Shown: positions 35,421-46,539, counted from the stretch's first letter. The stretch is DNA of 64,000 bases from Heterohyrax brucei (GCA_028571685.1 CM053146.1:61289431-61353430); one strand, 5' to 3'. Notes: generated by a model from the sequence alone, not told the origin. A program made the numbers and translations.

Positions 35421-36272
35421 TGACAGTTAAATTCATGAACTCTTCCTAGAAAAATTGATACATACTTCACTGCTGATATTACTGTGGTCACCTTCAAAGG
35501 ACTACCTTTAGGAAGCTATGCACTGACGCCAGTGCCTAGTCCATCCTTTAAAGCAATTTTCGGACACTTTTTCTGCAATGGCCATCAGAGCTGTCACCAT
35601 ATTATCCTTGATGTCCTGAATGTCATCAAAATGTCTTCCTTTCAATATTTTATCTTCAGGGAAAGAAAAAAGTTACTGGGGGCCAGATCAGGAGAGTATT
35701 CAAATACGGTTATTTGTTTACTGGGTAAAACTTCCCTCACAAACAGCGCTGTGTGAACTGGTGCACTGCGGTGACGCAAGAGCCCTGAGTTGTTGGAGAA
35801 AAGCTCAGGTCGCTTTCATCTGTTTCATGTGGCCTTTTCGGCACTTCTGAACAGTAAACTTGGCTAGCTGTTTGTCCAGTTGGTACACCCTCTTGCAATG
35901 TTTTCATCAGTTCTGCTTGTTACTGGCCATCCTGATTTCTCTTCATCAGTGACACTTTCTCTCCCCTCAGAAAAACATTTAATCTATTTGTACACTAAAT
36001 TGGACTAAATGTCTGCAATTTCACTTCCACTCTTGCCAAGTTTATCAGGACATTTTGTTTGTTCTTTACTCTGCCAACACTTTAGCAACAGCACACAAAA
36101 ACATACAACAACAATAACGAATGCCACTTAGCCACACTCTGTCACACATCAACATCAGCACAGCTGTGAGACACTGATAGACTAAGGTTATGAAACCTTA
36201 CCAAGTTGTCTGTACAGTGCTGCCAGAATATGTGCACTGTGGGAAGTTCACAAACTTAATTGCCAGGCCTCG
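35421..36272 (-). mobile_element. Mariner-type DNA transposon, internally deleted
   Basis: On the minus strand, from 36,272 down, there is a non-coding lead, decayed transposase N-terminal text ('VTSRTDENIARV' near 35,905), a large gap, then the C-terminal catalytic region with YSPDLAP (near 35,690) and 'LKGRHFDDIQDIKDNMV' (near 35,620) and a 'YFEGDHSN'-like end. YSPDLAP and the sequence after it are typical of mariner transposases. The outer ends form imperfect inverted repeats: 'TTAAATTCATGAACTCTTCC' at the left and the complement of 'TTAAGTTTGTGAACTTCCC' at the right. At about 850 bases it is well short of a full mariner (about 1.3 kb) and has stops and frameshifts. It encodes no working transposase. 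Confidence 0.8.
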
Positions 36273-36439
36273 AAGGAATTGTTTAATGGCAAGGAGTTAG
36301 GTTTGGTTTCTTTTAAGACACCCCCTGCAGCACTCTGGTTAATGATACTTGATTTGCACTGGGTCTTCAGGTAGAATTAGGAGTCTGCTCCGACACAGCA
36401 CATTTAGATAAGACCATGACACAACAAGTAGATAACTAT

Positions 36440-36796
36440 AGCAAACAAGTAGATAGCTATAGCTAACAGAAATTTATTTTCTCACAGAAAAGCAGGCTAA
36501 GCATCCAAATTCAGGGCACTAGCTCCAGGTTAAGTCTTTCTCTGCTGGCTCTGGTGGAAAGTTCTTGTCATCAACCTCCCCTTGAACTGGGAGCTTCTGA
36601 GGGGCAGGTTCCATTTGTCCAAAAGCCACACTCTGCTCTCTCGTCACTACTTCTTGTTGCTGTAAGGTCCCCAAATCTCTCTGGTAGGTTTTTTTCTTTT
36701 GTATCTTTTATGTCACACCACATGAAACCAGGAATCATGGCATAGCCAAATTGCTACATACCTTTTTGGGGGGACACAATTCAACTAATGATACTT
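36440..36796 (-). mobile_element. MaLR-like LTR, antisense
   Basis: 'CTAACAGAAATTTATTTTCTC', 'CTGGCTCTGGTGGAAAGTTC' and the terminal 'GGGACACAATTCAACTAATGA' match the right-hand ends of the LTRs at 56,281 and 59,927. Confidence 0.65.
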
Positions 36797-38890
36797 TTTT
36801 AAAAAAATTAAGTGATTAAGTCGAAGTACATAATCCAGATTAATTTAGCAAACCCACCTATATGCAGCTCCTTCTGTTCTCCTTGCCTGGTAACAGCATA
36901 CTCTTTCTTTTTATTCTATACTTGTGTCCTTTTAACAAACTCCTGTCTCCTCTTCTTCACCCTCTTCTCTCCCATCTAGAAGGAGAGCAGTAGAGCAGCA
37001 TCTTATAAATGCATAGAACCATAACATATACACCATATGGTCACACTGTGTCCCTGAGTCCATTATACTTCATCCAAAGAGTTAACCTCGGTAGTGTTTT
37101 CTGGATAATGGCAGCAGCAGTTCTAGGGGCCATGCTCCCAGGAGATTCCTCAGGCCACTGGACCATCGGTTATGGTCTTTCAGTAGGTTCTTGAGCCCCT
37201 CTTTCTCTTGAGTTGCCACAGGGACTCAACATTGTGTGCCCCAACACAGTTGTCTTTGGTGGTAGCTGGACACGATTTGGTTCTTCTGGTCACGTATTGA
37301 TACAGTCTCCCAATACATGGGTCCTTCTGTCTCCTGGGCTCTTTTTCCCTTGTGTGTTTGTTGTTCTCAGTGATCATCTGTTCCAGAAGAGTTCAGAGCG
37401 TTTGATATACCGCAGATGACAGCTTGCTAGCTTTTAAGCCCCAAGAAGCCACATACCAATATGCAGTGCAGAAGACTCTCTTAGCAATAGGCTAGCTATG
37501 CCAATTGGTCTCAATGTCCCCCAAGAGCATGGTACCCTTACCCTAACCATGCTACTATATATCCTTGCAATATTAGGTTGTGATTAGAAGAGCTTTCAGT
37601 TTATGGTGAAGTTCAGTTAAGTTGATCTACTTTCTACTGTGTGTTGTCACCCTTTTCTCCTAGCCAAATTTCTATCAACTATCTAATCTGTGACCAACTT
37701 CTCCTTCCCTCTCCACCCTTGTAGCCATCAAAGAGTCTTTTCTTCTGTGCATAAGCTTATTCTTAAGTTCTTATAGCAGGGTACTCATACAATATTTGTC
37801 CTTTTGCTGCTGACCAATTTTATTCAGCAAGGTGTTTTCTAATTGAAGGTTATGAGATGCTTCTTAAAATCATTGTTCTTTATCATTGTATAGTGTTCCA
37901 TTGAATATATATACCATAGTTTTTCTATCCATTCATCTGTTGATAGGGAACTAGGTTGATTCCGTCTTTCTATTATTGTGGATCATGCTACAAAAGGTAT
38001 TCATGTGCATGTATCTGTTCATGTGACAGCCTTTGCTTCTGTAGGATACAGATGGGTCATGTCTTTTGATGCAAGATGTCACTCACTGTCTCTTTATTGG
38101 AGCATTCCATCCATTCAGTGTAGTTATTGATACCCATGTGTTTAGTGCTGTCATTATGATGCCTTCATTTTTGTGTTATTGATGTTTTCTATGTTGTTCT
38201 TAATATTCTGTTCTCGGTCATTTTTCTTTATGGGTTGACTTTTCATCTTTTTCCATGTTGGTGTTGTGTTTGTTGAGATTCCTGCATTATGTTTCTTGTT
38301 TTGATATGTTGCATTGTTATTTTGCTTTGCAGCTCCCCTTTGATCCCCTCACTATTCTAAGTTTAAACCAGACTTTAATTTCTGCATATCTTTTTTCTCT
38401 CCATCTGAAAGGTTTATAACTACTGTAATATATCCTTCTTTTTAGTGTGATGATGTCATAGTTTCCGTGTTATGATCACTAACTCCCATCTTTTAATATT
38501 GTAGCTTTGATTGAGCATTGTGACTTCCCTAAGTAAGTAGGATTCTGCATGCTGTGTCCTGCATTCCTCCTTAAGTATACACTTAATGTTTTTGTTTCTC
38601 TAAGTAAAGAGCTTCTTTCAGTATTTCTCGGAGTTTTGATTTCGTTTTGACAAAGAATCTAAGCTTCTGTTTATGTGTGAATGTCTTAATTTCACCTTCC
38701 TAGTTGAGAAACAATTTTGCAGAATATGTAATTCTTTGTTGTAAGTTTTTCTCCCTCAGGGCTTTGAATGTGCCATCCCACTGCCTTCTAGCCAACATGG
38801 TTTTTGCCAAGAAGTTAGATGGAAGCCTACAGGGCTTCCTTCGGAATGTTAGCTTTGGTTTGAGCCTTGCTACATTTAAAAGCCTCTGTT
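36797..38890 (-). mobile_element. Afrotherian L1, antisense, with large ORF2 deletion
   Basis: Minus-strand order from the right: ORF1 C-terminal domain ('ARLKPKLTFRRKPC', 'MLARRQWDGTFKALREKN', about 38,880-38,720), spacer, ORF2 N terminus ending near 38,050. There it switches abruptly to the ORF2 C-terminal end (37,780-38,045, matching 24,715-24,980) and the 3' UTR (36,800-37,770). Most of ORF2, including the reverse transcriptase, is missing. The 5' edge abuts the sense L1 at 38,891. Confidence 0.85.
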
Positions 38891-39657
38891 GAGGTGGAGT
38901 CAAGATGGTGGACAAAACACACATCTCCTTAAATCCTTCTGGAAGTCAAGACCTCAACTGATAACTAAACAGAGCCTTCTACACACCTAGTAAGGCCTAG
39001 GACATAGCACAGGGCTCTTAATTTGGGCTTCATACAACTGAACAGAAAACCTCCTCTCTTTTGCCATTCCTCGCTCATGGAGAGTGCTGGCTTTCACTGA
39101 TCAAAGGTAACTCACCTTTTTAACTCTTTTTTCTATGTCTTAGATGGTGGGCAGAGCTGGGACTTCACTAGCAGCTAATCTCAGATGCAGATCTTATGGG
39201 ATGAGCAGGTGAAATTGCCACATTTTGAGAGTCTGGCTTTGGACTCTGCTTCTCAGTACCTTTGGCATCTTTTTCCCCCTCCACTGTAGAGTAGCCTGTA
39301 CTGAAGCAGGTGGAGAACTTGTGTGGGATGCCATTTTGTCCCGCTGGGAGGCAGAAATACCCATACAGAGGCCTCAGCTGAACCTAAATCCTATGCTGGG
39401 AGGCAGTGCTTCCCCTGAGGACAGTGCTTTTCTGGCAGAAAAGCGGTATTTTATACAGTGTTGCATACGGCTGGGGCCTGAGAGCAGAGGCCAGCAGGGC
39501 AGTAGCCTTTCTGTATTTTGAACTAGTTTACAGCAACTGGGGTTGGATATACAGGTGCTTACTTTGCCAGCTGGGAAGAGGGGCCTGTAGACCTGAAAAC
39601 CTGACTGACTTTGGAAGTTGTCAGATACCTTTTACCTTTCATTTTAAGATGGCCCAG

Positions 39658-40480
39658 AGAAACAACTGCAGCCCATACTCACAGCATCTCTCCCAGCCTT
39701 TATTAACTCACATGATGCCCCCAAAGCAACAAACTCTGGAGAAAACCATGATGAAGTAATCACCTATGGCTTCAAAATGTCCCCCAAAGAAACAACCAAA
39801 GAACTTCCCAGACAAAGAAACCATTCTGAAACAGAATGAAACAAATGGAACATAGACTTTCTGACCTGGAAGACAGAGCTACTGAATCTATAAGGAGAAA
39901 TCAGAAAAGTGAAACAAGAAAAATGAAGAAGCATTAAGAAACATGTGGGACTCTATTAAGAGGAAAAATCTACGATTAAATGGAATTCCTGAACATGGCG
40001 AGACACCTGGGAACATGGAGTATTGTTGCTGAGCTGCTGACAGAAAACTTTCCAGAAACTGTGAAAGAAGAGAATATAGACATCCAAGATGCATATCAAA
40101 CACCACTCAACACAGATCTCAAAACAAAGACTCCAAGGCATATTATAATCAAGCTTAACAAAATGAGACATAAGCAGAAAATCTTAAAGGAAGCAAGACT
40201 CAAACCAAAGCTAACATTCAGAGGGAAACCCTGTACATTTGTACTGGATTTCTCAGCAGAAACAATGCTGGCATGGAGACAGTGGGATGACACATTCAAA
40301 GCCTTAAAGGAAAAGAACTTCCAACCAAGAACTATACATCTTGAAAAACTATCTTTCAAATATGAAAATGAAATTAAAACATTTACAGATAAACAGCAAT
40401 TTGGAGATCTTCTAAAAACCAAACCAAAGCTACAAGAAATACCTAAAGAATTTCTTGGCTTAGAAGAAAGAAGCCACTAA
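39658..40480 (+). pseudogene. L1 ORF1 (RNA-binding chaperone), degraded
   Basis: ORF1p normally forms a coiled-coil trimer with an RRM and a C-terminal domain that coats L1 RNA in the cytoplasm. Here the N-terminal and coiled-coil part (about 39,658-39,980) is broken. The last 166 codons are open (39,980-40,480), carrying 'TPRHIIIKLNKMRHKQKIL', 'FSAETMLAWRQWDDTFKALK' and 'EKLSFKYENEIKTFTDKQQ', the usual C-terminal landmarks. The open frame starts at an internal Met, so it is a fragment and not a full ORF1. The stop at 40,480 is followed directly by a SINE micro-fragment. Homologous C-terminal pieces occur at 38,720-38,880 (minus) and 59,793-59,926. Confidence 0.85.
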
Positions 40481-40484
40481 CTTT

Positions 40485-40512
40485 CTGACTCAACGGCGCT
40501 TGGATTTGGCTT
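40485..40512 (+). mobile_element. SINE 3'-end micro-fragment
   Basis: 'GACTCAACGGCGCTTGGATT' plus TGGCTT, a diverged version of the fragments at 20,071, 27,187 and 28,227, directly after the ORF1 stop codon. No clear target-site duplication. Confidence 0.6.
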
Positions 40513-40923
40513 TATATTTTAGAAGCAAATACAGGAAACATTGCTGAGAAACCTACTCAGTTAGGGAAGGCTCAAAACTCAATCAAATCTATAATAGTGA
40601 AAGAAATGAACCAGTGATCATATCATGAAAACTATGATGTCATAATATTAAAAAGAAGAATGTACTACAGATACAGAATAAGTTAATAAGACTGTAGTAA
40701 TTAAAATTGGGTTTAAACACAGTTTATTAAGAGGGATCATAGGGGCAGTGATAAAGCACAATAAAGATGCAACATATCAAATCAAGAAATGTAATACAGG
40801 AGTCTCAAGAACCACAAAACCAACCCTGAAAAAGGTGAAAAATCAACTCACAAAGAAGAATGCCCTGGAACAGATTACTAAGAACAACAGAGAAAACATC
40901 AACACAAAAATAAACACATCACA

Positions 40924-42930
40924 ATGACCACACTAAACACATACCTATCAACAGCTACATTGAATGTGAATGGATTGAATGCCCCAGTAAAGAGACATTG
41001 AGTGACATCTTGGATCAAAAGACATGACCCATCCATATGTTGCCTACAAGAAATTCACCTTAGATTTAAAGATAGGAACAAACTGAAAATTAAATGATGG
41101 AAGAATATCCATCAAGCTAACAATGAACAAGAAGAGCAAATGTGGCAATTCTAATCTCAGATAAAATAGATTTTAATGTAAAATCCACCATCATGGACAC
41201 CATTATTGCTGAAAGTTTCAATACACAAGCAGGACTTAATAATATTAAACATTTAGCACCTAATATCAGAGCACCTAAATACATCAAAGAATTATTGACT
41301 ACACTAAAAATTGAGATAGATCACTCCACAATAATAGCGGGAGACTTCAACACTCCACTCTCAATATTGGACAGATTGTCTAGAATAAAGCTCAATAAAG
41401 ACAAGGAAGATCTTATTGCCACAATTAACCAACTAGACCTCATCGACATATAAAGAACTTTCTAACCATCAGTGGACAACTACAACTTCTCCAGTGTACA
41501 TGGAACATTCTCCAGAACAGATTATGTGTTAGGACATAAAGCAGTTCTCAACAAAATCCATGCCATTGAATTAATGCAAAGCATCTTTTCAGATTGTAAA
41601 GCCATAAAAGTCAAAATGAATAGCAGAAAAAACATAAATAGAAAGTGGAGCTCATCAAAACTGAACAACATGTTGCTCAAAAAGCCATCGGTTATAGAAA
41701 AAATCAAGGATGAAAGAAAGAAATTCATGGATTTCAATGAGAATGAAAACACTTCCTACCAGAACCTACGGGATACAGCCAAAGCAGTGCTCAGAAGTCA
41801 GTTTATATCTATTAATGCACACATGTGGGAGGAAGAAACCAAATCAAAGAACTAACACTACTGCTTGAACAAGTAGAGAGAGAACAACAGAGGAACTCCT
41901 CAGGCACCAGAAGAAAACAGATCATAAAGATTAGAGCAGAACTAACCAATTTAGAGAATAATGGAAAAACTGAAAAGAGCAAAAGTTGGTTTTTTGAAAA
42001 GATTGACAAAATTGACAAAAAATTGGCCAAACTTACAAAAGAAAAACAGGAAAAGAAACAAATAACCCAAATAAGAAATGAAAAGGGAGTTGTCATAACA
42101 GATCCAATAGAAATCAAAAATATAATAACAGAATACTATGAAAGTCCGTACTGTAAAAGATTTGAAAACCTAGAGGAAATGGGCAAATTCCTTGATTCAT
42201 ATCACCTACTAAAATTATCACAAGGTGAAGCAGAACAGCTTAATGAACCCATCACAAAGGAAGAGATTGAAAAAGTCATTCAAAAACTACCAATCATAAA
42301 AAGCCCTAGCCCAGATGGCTTCACCACAGAATTCTACCAAGCTTTTACAGAAGAGTATCTTCAATACTACTGAGACTTTCAAAGTATAGAAAAGGATAGA
42401 ATACTCCCAAATTCGTTCTATGAAGCCAGCATAACCCTGGTACCCAAGCCGGGGAGACTCAACAAAAAAGGAGAACTACAGACTGATATCACTCATGAAT
42501 CTAGATGTAAAAATCTTCAACAAAATTCCTGCCAGTAGAATACAACAACATATCAAAAAAAATAATCCATCATGACCAAGTTGGATTCATACCAGGCATG
42601 CAAGGCTGGTTCAACATCAGAAAAACAATTAATGTGTTCAACCACATAAATAATGCAAAAGACGAGAATCACCTGATTTTGTGTATTGATGCAGAAAAGG
42701 CATTTGATAAAGTCCAATCCCCATTTATGCTAAAAACTCTCAGCAAAACAGGAATAGGCAGCAAATTCCTCAATGCGATAAGGGCCATTTATACGAAGCC
42801 AACTGCCTACGTCATCCTAAATGGAGAAAGACTGAAACAGTTTCCCTTGACAATGGGGACTAGACAAGGATGCCCACTCTCACCTCTCCTATTCAACACT
42901 GCACTAGAAGTTCTAGCCCGAGCAGTAGCG
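40924..42930 (+). pseudogene. L1 ORF2 (endonuclease / reverse transcriptase), truncated and broken
   Basis: Domains in order: endonuclease N terminus ('TATLNVNGLNAPVKRH' near 40,950, then a stop), catalytic-glutamate block 'CCLQEIHLRF' near 41,040, 'STIIAGDFNTPLSILDRLS' near 41,335, 'SSVHGTFSRTDYVLGHKAV' near 41,490, and the terminal SDH box, which reads SDC (His to Cys, codon 41,595-41,597). Next come the Z/linker region ('KFLDSYHLLKLSQGEAEQL' near 42,190) and reverse-transcriptase blocks '[13 protein letters not shown]' (42,680) and '[13 protein letters not shown]' (42,860). It ends before FADD at an antisense junction near 42,930. At least three frame breaks separate the open pieces. Confidence 0.88.
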
Positions 42931-43890
42931 ACTGGCTGGAGGACTCTCTGTGGTGGCAGGCTCTGCCTCCTGGCTGATAAAGACAGCACCCTACTTATGG
43001 AGTCACTGGGGGCCATCAACTGATGTATGATGTGGGTCAGTGAAGGGTGAAGTAGATGCTGCCGGGCCACTCATCAGTCAGTTCTCCAGGTGGTCTTGTT
43101 TTAAAAAGATACTTTACTGCTAAGCGCAAGGAGCTGCCCAACTGCTGCTCAAATTAGTCAGGCCCTTAGGTGTGGCAAGCCCCACCTTCCAGCTAACAGC
43201 AAAAGCACCTTGTAGGCCATCATCAGATGCTATGACATGGTCCGAAGTAGGAGGGGTTACAGCCTTCCTGTCATCCTCTGCCAAGCCCTACTCATAACTC
43301 TAGGTGCCACTGTCCTAAATGTAGCTTTTCTGCTGGAGGAACACTTTTCTGCTGCTCTCTGTGAGAATTAGTCCAAGCTAAGACTTCCAGGTACGTGAGT
43401 CCACCTCTCAGCTGACCAAGATGGCATTGTACCTGACCTGCCTTTCCTTCTGTGAACAGCAGAATCTGTGATGCATCTCAGAAAAGAGAGGGTGGAGGGG
43501 CAGTGGCCCTCAGTTATCAGCTGGGCTCTCAATATGTGGTGATCTCAAGCACAGTCTCTGTTGCACTATACGCTGTTTCCTTAAGCACTGCAGTTTAGTG
43601 TATTAGCTGGCTCATGTCCAGTCCCTGCCTCCCTGATAACAAAGAAGGTGTCAGTACCTGTAGTGCTCCCAAACGGAAAATCAGCAGAAGCAGGACTCAG
43701 TAGGCTACTGCCTCATGTTTGAGAGAGGTAATTGCCCTATTACTGGCACCTAGTCCGATCTGACAACCCTATGCCAGATCCTTGGGCTCCCTGGATACCC
43801 ATGCTGCTCTGTTCAATTATCATTCCAGGCCTTATTTCTCAGAGGGAATTGAGGAGATATGTGTCTATTCTGCCATCTTGCCCCTGCCTC
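42931..43890 (-). mobile_element. Isolated L1 5' UTR, antisense
   Basis: Its right end is the complement of 'GAGGCAGGGGCAAGATGGCAG', an L1 transcript start. The rest is GC-richer sequence without frames that differs from the 5' UTR at 38,891, suggesting another L1 subfamily. No ORF1, ORF2 or 3' end is attached: it joins a sense ORF2 at 42,930. Confidence 0.7.
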
Positions 43891-44158
43891 TGAATATGAA
43901 ACGTTCTGGTTAATATTTCTTTTAGATTTTTTTCTGTCCTGTCTTTGTTTTCCTATTTTTTCCTGGATTCCAATTACATATATATTAGACTACTTCATAT
44001 TGTCACATAGGGAACAGATAATCCAAACTTTTTCTCACTCTTTTTTTCCCTCTGATGTTTATTTTATTGCTATGTCTTCAAGTTCATGGGCTTTTCTTTC
44101 TTGTAAAGTGTTTAACATACAGTTACATGGATGTAGTGACGTTTTTGTTTTTTGTTTT

Positions 44159-44316
44159 AGGGGAAACTCTGGTGGTTTAGTAGGTTAATTGCTACATCTG
44201 CTAACCAAAGATTCATCAGTTCAGATCTATCAGGTGCTCCTTGGAAACTCTATGAGGCAGTTCTACTCTGACTTCTAGGATCGCTATGAGTCAGACTCGA
44301 TGGCAGTGGGTAGTGA
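44159..44316 (+). mobile_element. AfroSINE-type SINE
   Basis: 'GGAAACTCTGGTGGTTTAGTA' head, 'CAGTTCAGATCTATCAGGTG', 'CTTGGAAACTCTATGAGGC', tail 'GACTCGATGGCAGTGGGTAG'. 'GTAGTGAC' occurs on both sides. Confidence 0.9.
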
Positions 44317-44712
44317 CCTTTTCATTTTAGAGATTGTACTTTTCAGCCCTAGAAATTCCATTTGTTTTTATACGAAATAATTTCCAATTCTTAATGTATT
44401 ACTTTGTCTTCCTTGAAATCATTGATAATATTTATGAAAGCTTCTTTAAAATTAGGTCTGCTAACTCCATCATCTCTGCTATTTCTGGGTCTGTTTTTAT
44501 TAGCTATGTTTTTCCCAGTTGTGATTAAAATTTTTATACTTCCTTGTATGTCTCTCAAAGTTTCATTGAATGGCAGGCATTAAAAACATAATGTTCAACA
44601 TTTTGAATTTTTACTTTTCTTTTAAAAATGGTAAATCTTGTTTTGCATGGAGTTAAGTAGCTGTCACATCAGCATGTTTCTTTCAAGGTCTGTTGTTCTT
44701 TAAGCTTTGTTA

Positions 44713-44878
44713 GAAAACCAAAACCCACTACTGCTGAGTCAATTCTGACTCATAGTGACCCTACAGGACTGAGTAGAACTGCCCCACAGAGTTGCCAAGG
44801 GGTGCCTGGTGGATTTGAACTGTTAACCTTGAGGTTAGCAACCATTATCACTTAACCACTATGCCACTAGGGTTTCCC
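44713..44878 (-). mobile_element. AfroSINE-type SINE with 9-base TSD
   Basis: Antisense, close to the consensus of the window: 'AAAACCAAAACCCACTACTGC', 'GTGGATTTGAACTGTTAACC', 'CACTTAACCACTATGCCACT', 'AGGGTTTCCC'. It is flanked by 'GCTTTGTTA' at 44,704-44,712 and 44,879-44,887. Confidence 0.94.
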
Positions 44879-45107
44879 GCTTTGTTAAAGCAGATCTAAA
44901 ATACTTTTTTTCTATATTTATTGCCAATTTAATCTTGCTTTTGGTATCACACTTCTGACATCTCTACTGAATACCTTGGATACTCAACAAGATTGCTCTG
45001 CTATGGCTGATAAATATTTGCAAGTCTCCCAACACTGTGTGAGTTTTGGAAACTGTTCAATTTATAGTTCCTTGAAAGTTTCTATTTGCCAGGCCTCATT
45101 TCACCTC

Positions 45108-45460
45108 TAAATGTGCAGATTTTTGTTCATTGTTTTGGCAAAGAATGGACAAATCTGTCTTGGAAAAATACAGCCAGAATGTTCCTTAGAAGCAAGGATG
45201 ATGAGACTATGTCTCTCTCACTTTGGACATGTTGTCAGGATGGATCAGTCCATGGAGAAAGACATGATGCCTGGTAAAGAAGAAGTTCAGAAAAAAAAGA
45301 GGAAAACCCTCAACAAGATGGATTGACAGTGTCTGTACCAGTGGGCTCACACACAGCAACAATTGTGAGAACAGCACAGGATTGGGCAGCATTTCATTCC
45401 GTTGTGCATAGGATGACTATGAATCCAAACCAACTGACAACACCTAACACCAATAACAAT
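45108..45460 (+). mobile_element. RTE/BovB-type LINE 3' end, sense
   Basis: Encodes the decayed C terminus of the RTE protein ('RLCLSHFGHVVRMDQSMEKD', near 45,210-45,265) and then 'GACAGTGTCTGTACCAGTGG' and the end 'ACCAACTGACAACACCTAACA'. The antisense copy at 52,884 encodes the same block. Confidence 0.88.
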
Positions 45461-45541
45461 ATACAGATTAGTCTTCTCCCAGGGTTTAGCCTAAGACTGT
45501 AGGGGACCCCAGGAAGACTTCTGGAATTCTTTATCTTAATA

Positions 45542-46086
45542 TGTCATAGACTGAACTGTGTCCTCCCAAAAATGTGTGTAGCCATTTGACTAGAACATCA
45601 CTCTTAATATTTTGTGATTTTCCTGTGCTATACAACCTAATCTCTACCTTTGGCTATTAGGTAGAGTGGACTATATTAGAGTGGACTAGGGTGAGACTGT
45701 AAATCCCTTCCTAAGGTCACCTCCCTGCTCAACTGCAGTTTTCCTGGAATGTGGCTTGCACCACCTTTTATCCTTTTATCCTACAAGGGATAAAAGGAAA
45801 GAGAAGGAAGCAGAGGGTTGGGAACCTCACACCATCAAGAAAACAGCGCGAGGAGAAGAGTGTGTCCTTCAGACCTGAGGTTCCTGTGCCAAGATGCTCT
45901 CTGACCAAAGACTGATACAACGCAAGGACTTTCCTCCAGAGCTGACAGAGGGGAAGCCCTTCCCTTGGAGCAAACACCCTGAATGCAGACTTGTAACCTA
46001 CTGGACTTTGTAAGAATAAACTGTTCTTTGCTAAAGCCATGGACTTGGTGGCATTTCTGCTACAGCAGTGTCAGATAACTGAAACA
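45542..46086 (+). mobile_element. Solo MaLR-like LTR
   Basis: Begins 'TGTCATAGACTGAACTGTG' and ends 'CAGATAACTGAAACA' (TG...CA). It contains 'TCCAGAGCTGACAGAGGGGA' and an AATAAA at 46,014. About 545 bases. Its reverse complement matches the antisense LTR at 56,281-56,846 over most of its length. No internal region on either side, so a solo LTR. Confidence 0.82.
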
Positions 46087-46539
46087 GAACAGCTTCCTCT
46101 TTTCCGGTACTAGCTGTCTCATTCTTCTTGATCTTCTATGTCTGCTCCCTCAACTTGTGAGCCTGAGCTCTTGGCAGAAAGTCAAAGAGATCTCCTAGGG
46201 ATCACACTCCTATGTCTCCTGCTCTCTAGTAGTTGAAAACAGTTGTTTCATATATTTAATCTAGCTTTCCAGTTGTCTGGTTATTTACGGTGGAAAACAA
46301 GCCCTATACCATTTACTGCTACATGGGTGAAATGGTAACTCTTGCCATGGGTACTGAAGAATCTTACTTGTACAGCAGTGCAGTCTTGTGATCAGATGTA
46401 CAGAAATTTTCAAAAGGAACAGAGCAAAAAATAGAAAATTTAAGGAAATCTAATAAGCAGACAAACAAAATTGGCATAGTGATCTTATGGAGTGAGTTCT
46501 GTGTCTCTCGCAGAAGTTTTAAAAAGGAATCTTGAAAAG

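Larger units (their letters stand above)
38891..42930 (+). mobile_element. Afrotherian L1, sense, with 5' UTR, ORF1 and partial ORF2
   Basis: The 5' end is present ('GAGGTGGAGTCAAGATGGTGG'), followed by a 5' UTR of about 0.8 kb with CpGs, ORF1, a spacer containing a SINE micro-fragment, and ORF2 endonuclease plus reverse transcriptase up to just past '[13 protein letters not shown]'. It stops before the catalytic FADD motif, where it meets an antisense L1 5' UTR. It is the most complete L1 here, but dead. Confidence 0.9.
43895..46310 (-). mobile_element. Old L1 5' region, antisense backbone
   Basis: 'TTTTTTTCTGTCCTGTCTTTG', 'TAGAAATTCCATTTGTTTTTA', 'GGTCTGCTAACTCCATCATC', 'AGTCTTCTCCCAGGGTTTAGC' and 'CAACTTGTGAGCCTGAGCTC' fit the antisense 5' end of ancient L1s. 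It is interrupted by two SINEs, an RTE tail and a solo LTR, after each of which the backbone appears to resume. Confidence 0.45.

Noticed and set aside
39225-39759. Overlapping 98- and 117-codon frames near the start of the sense L1.
   Set aside because: They lie in the L1 5' UTR upstream of ORF1 and match no L1 protein; GC-rich sequence favours open frames by chance.
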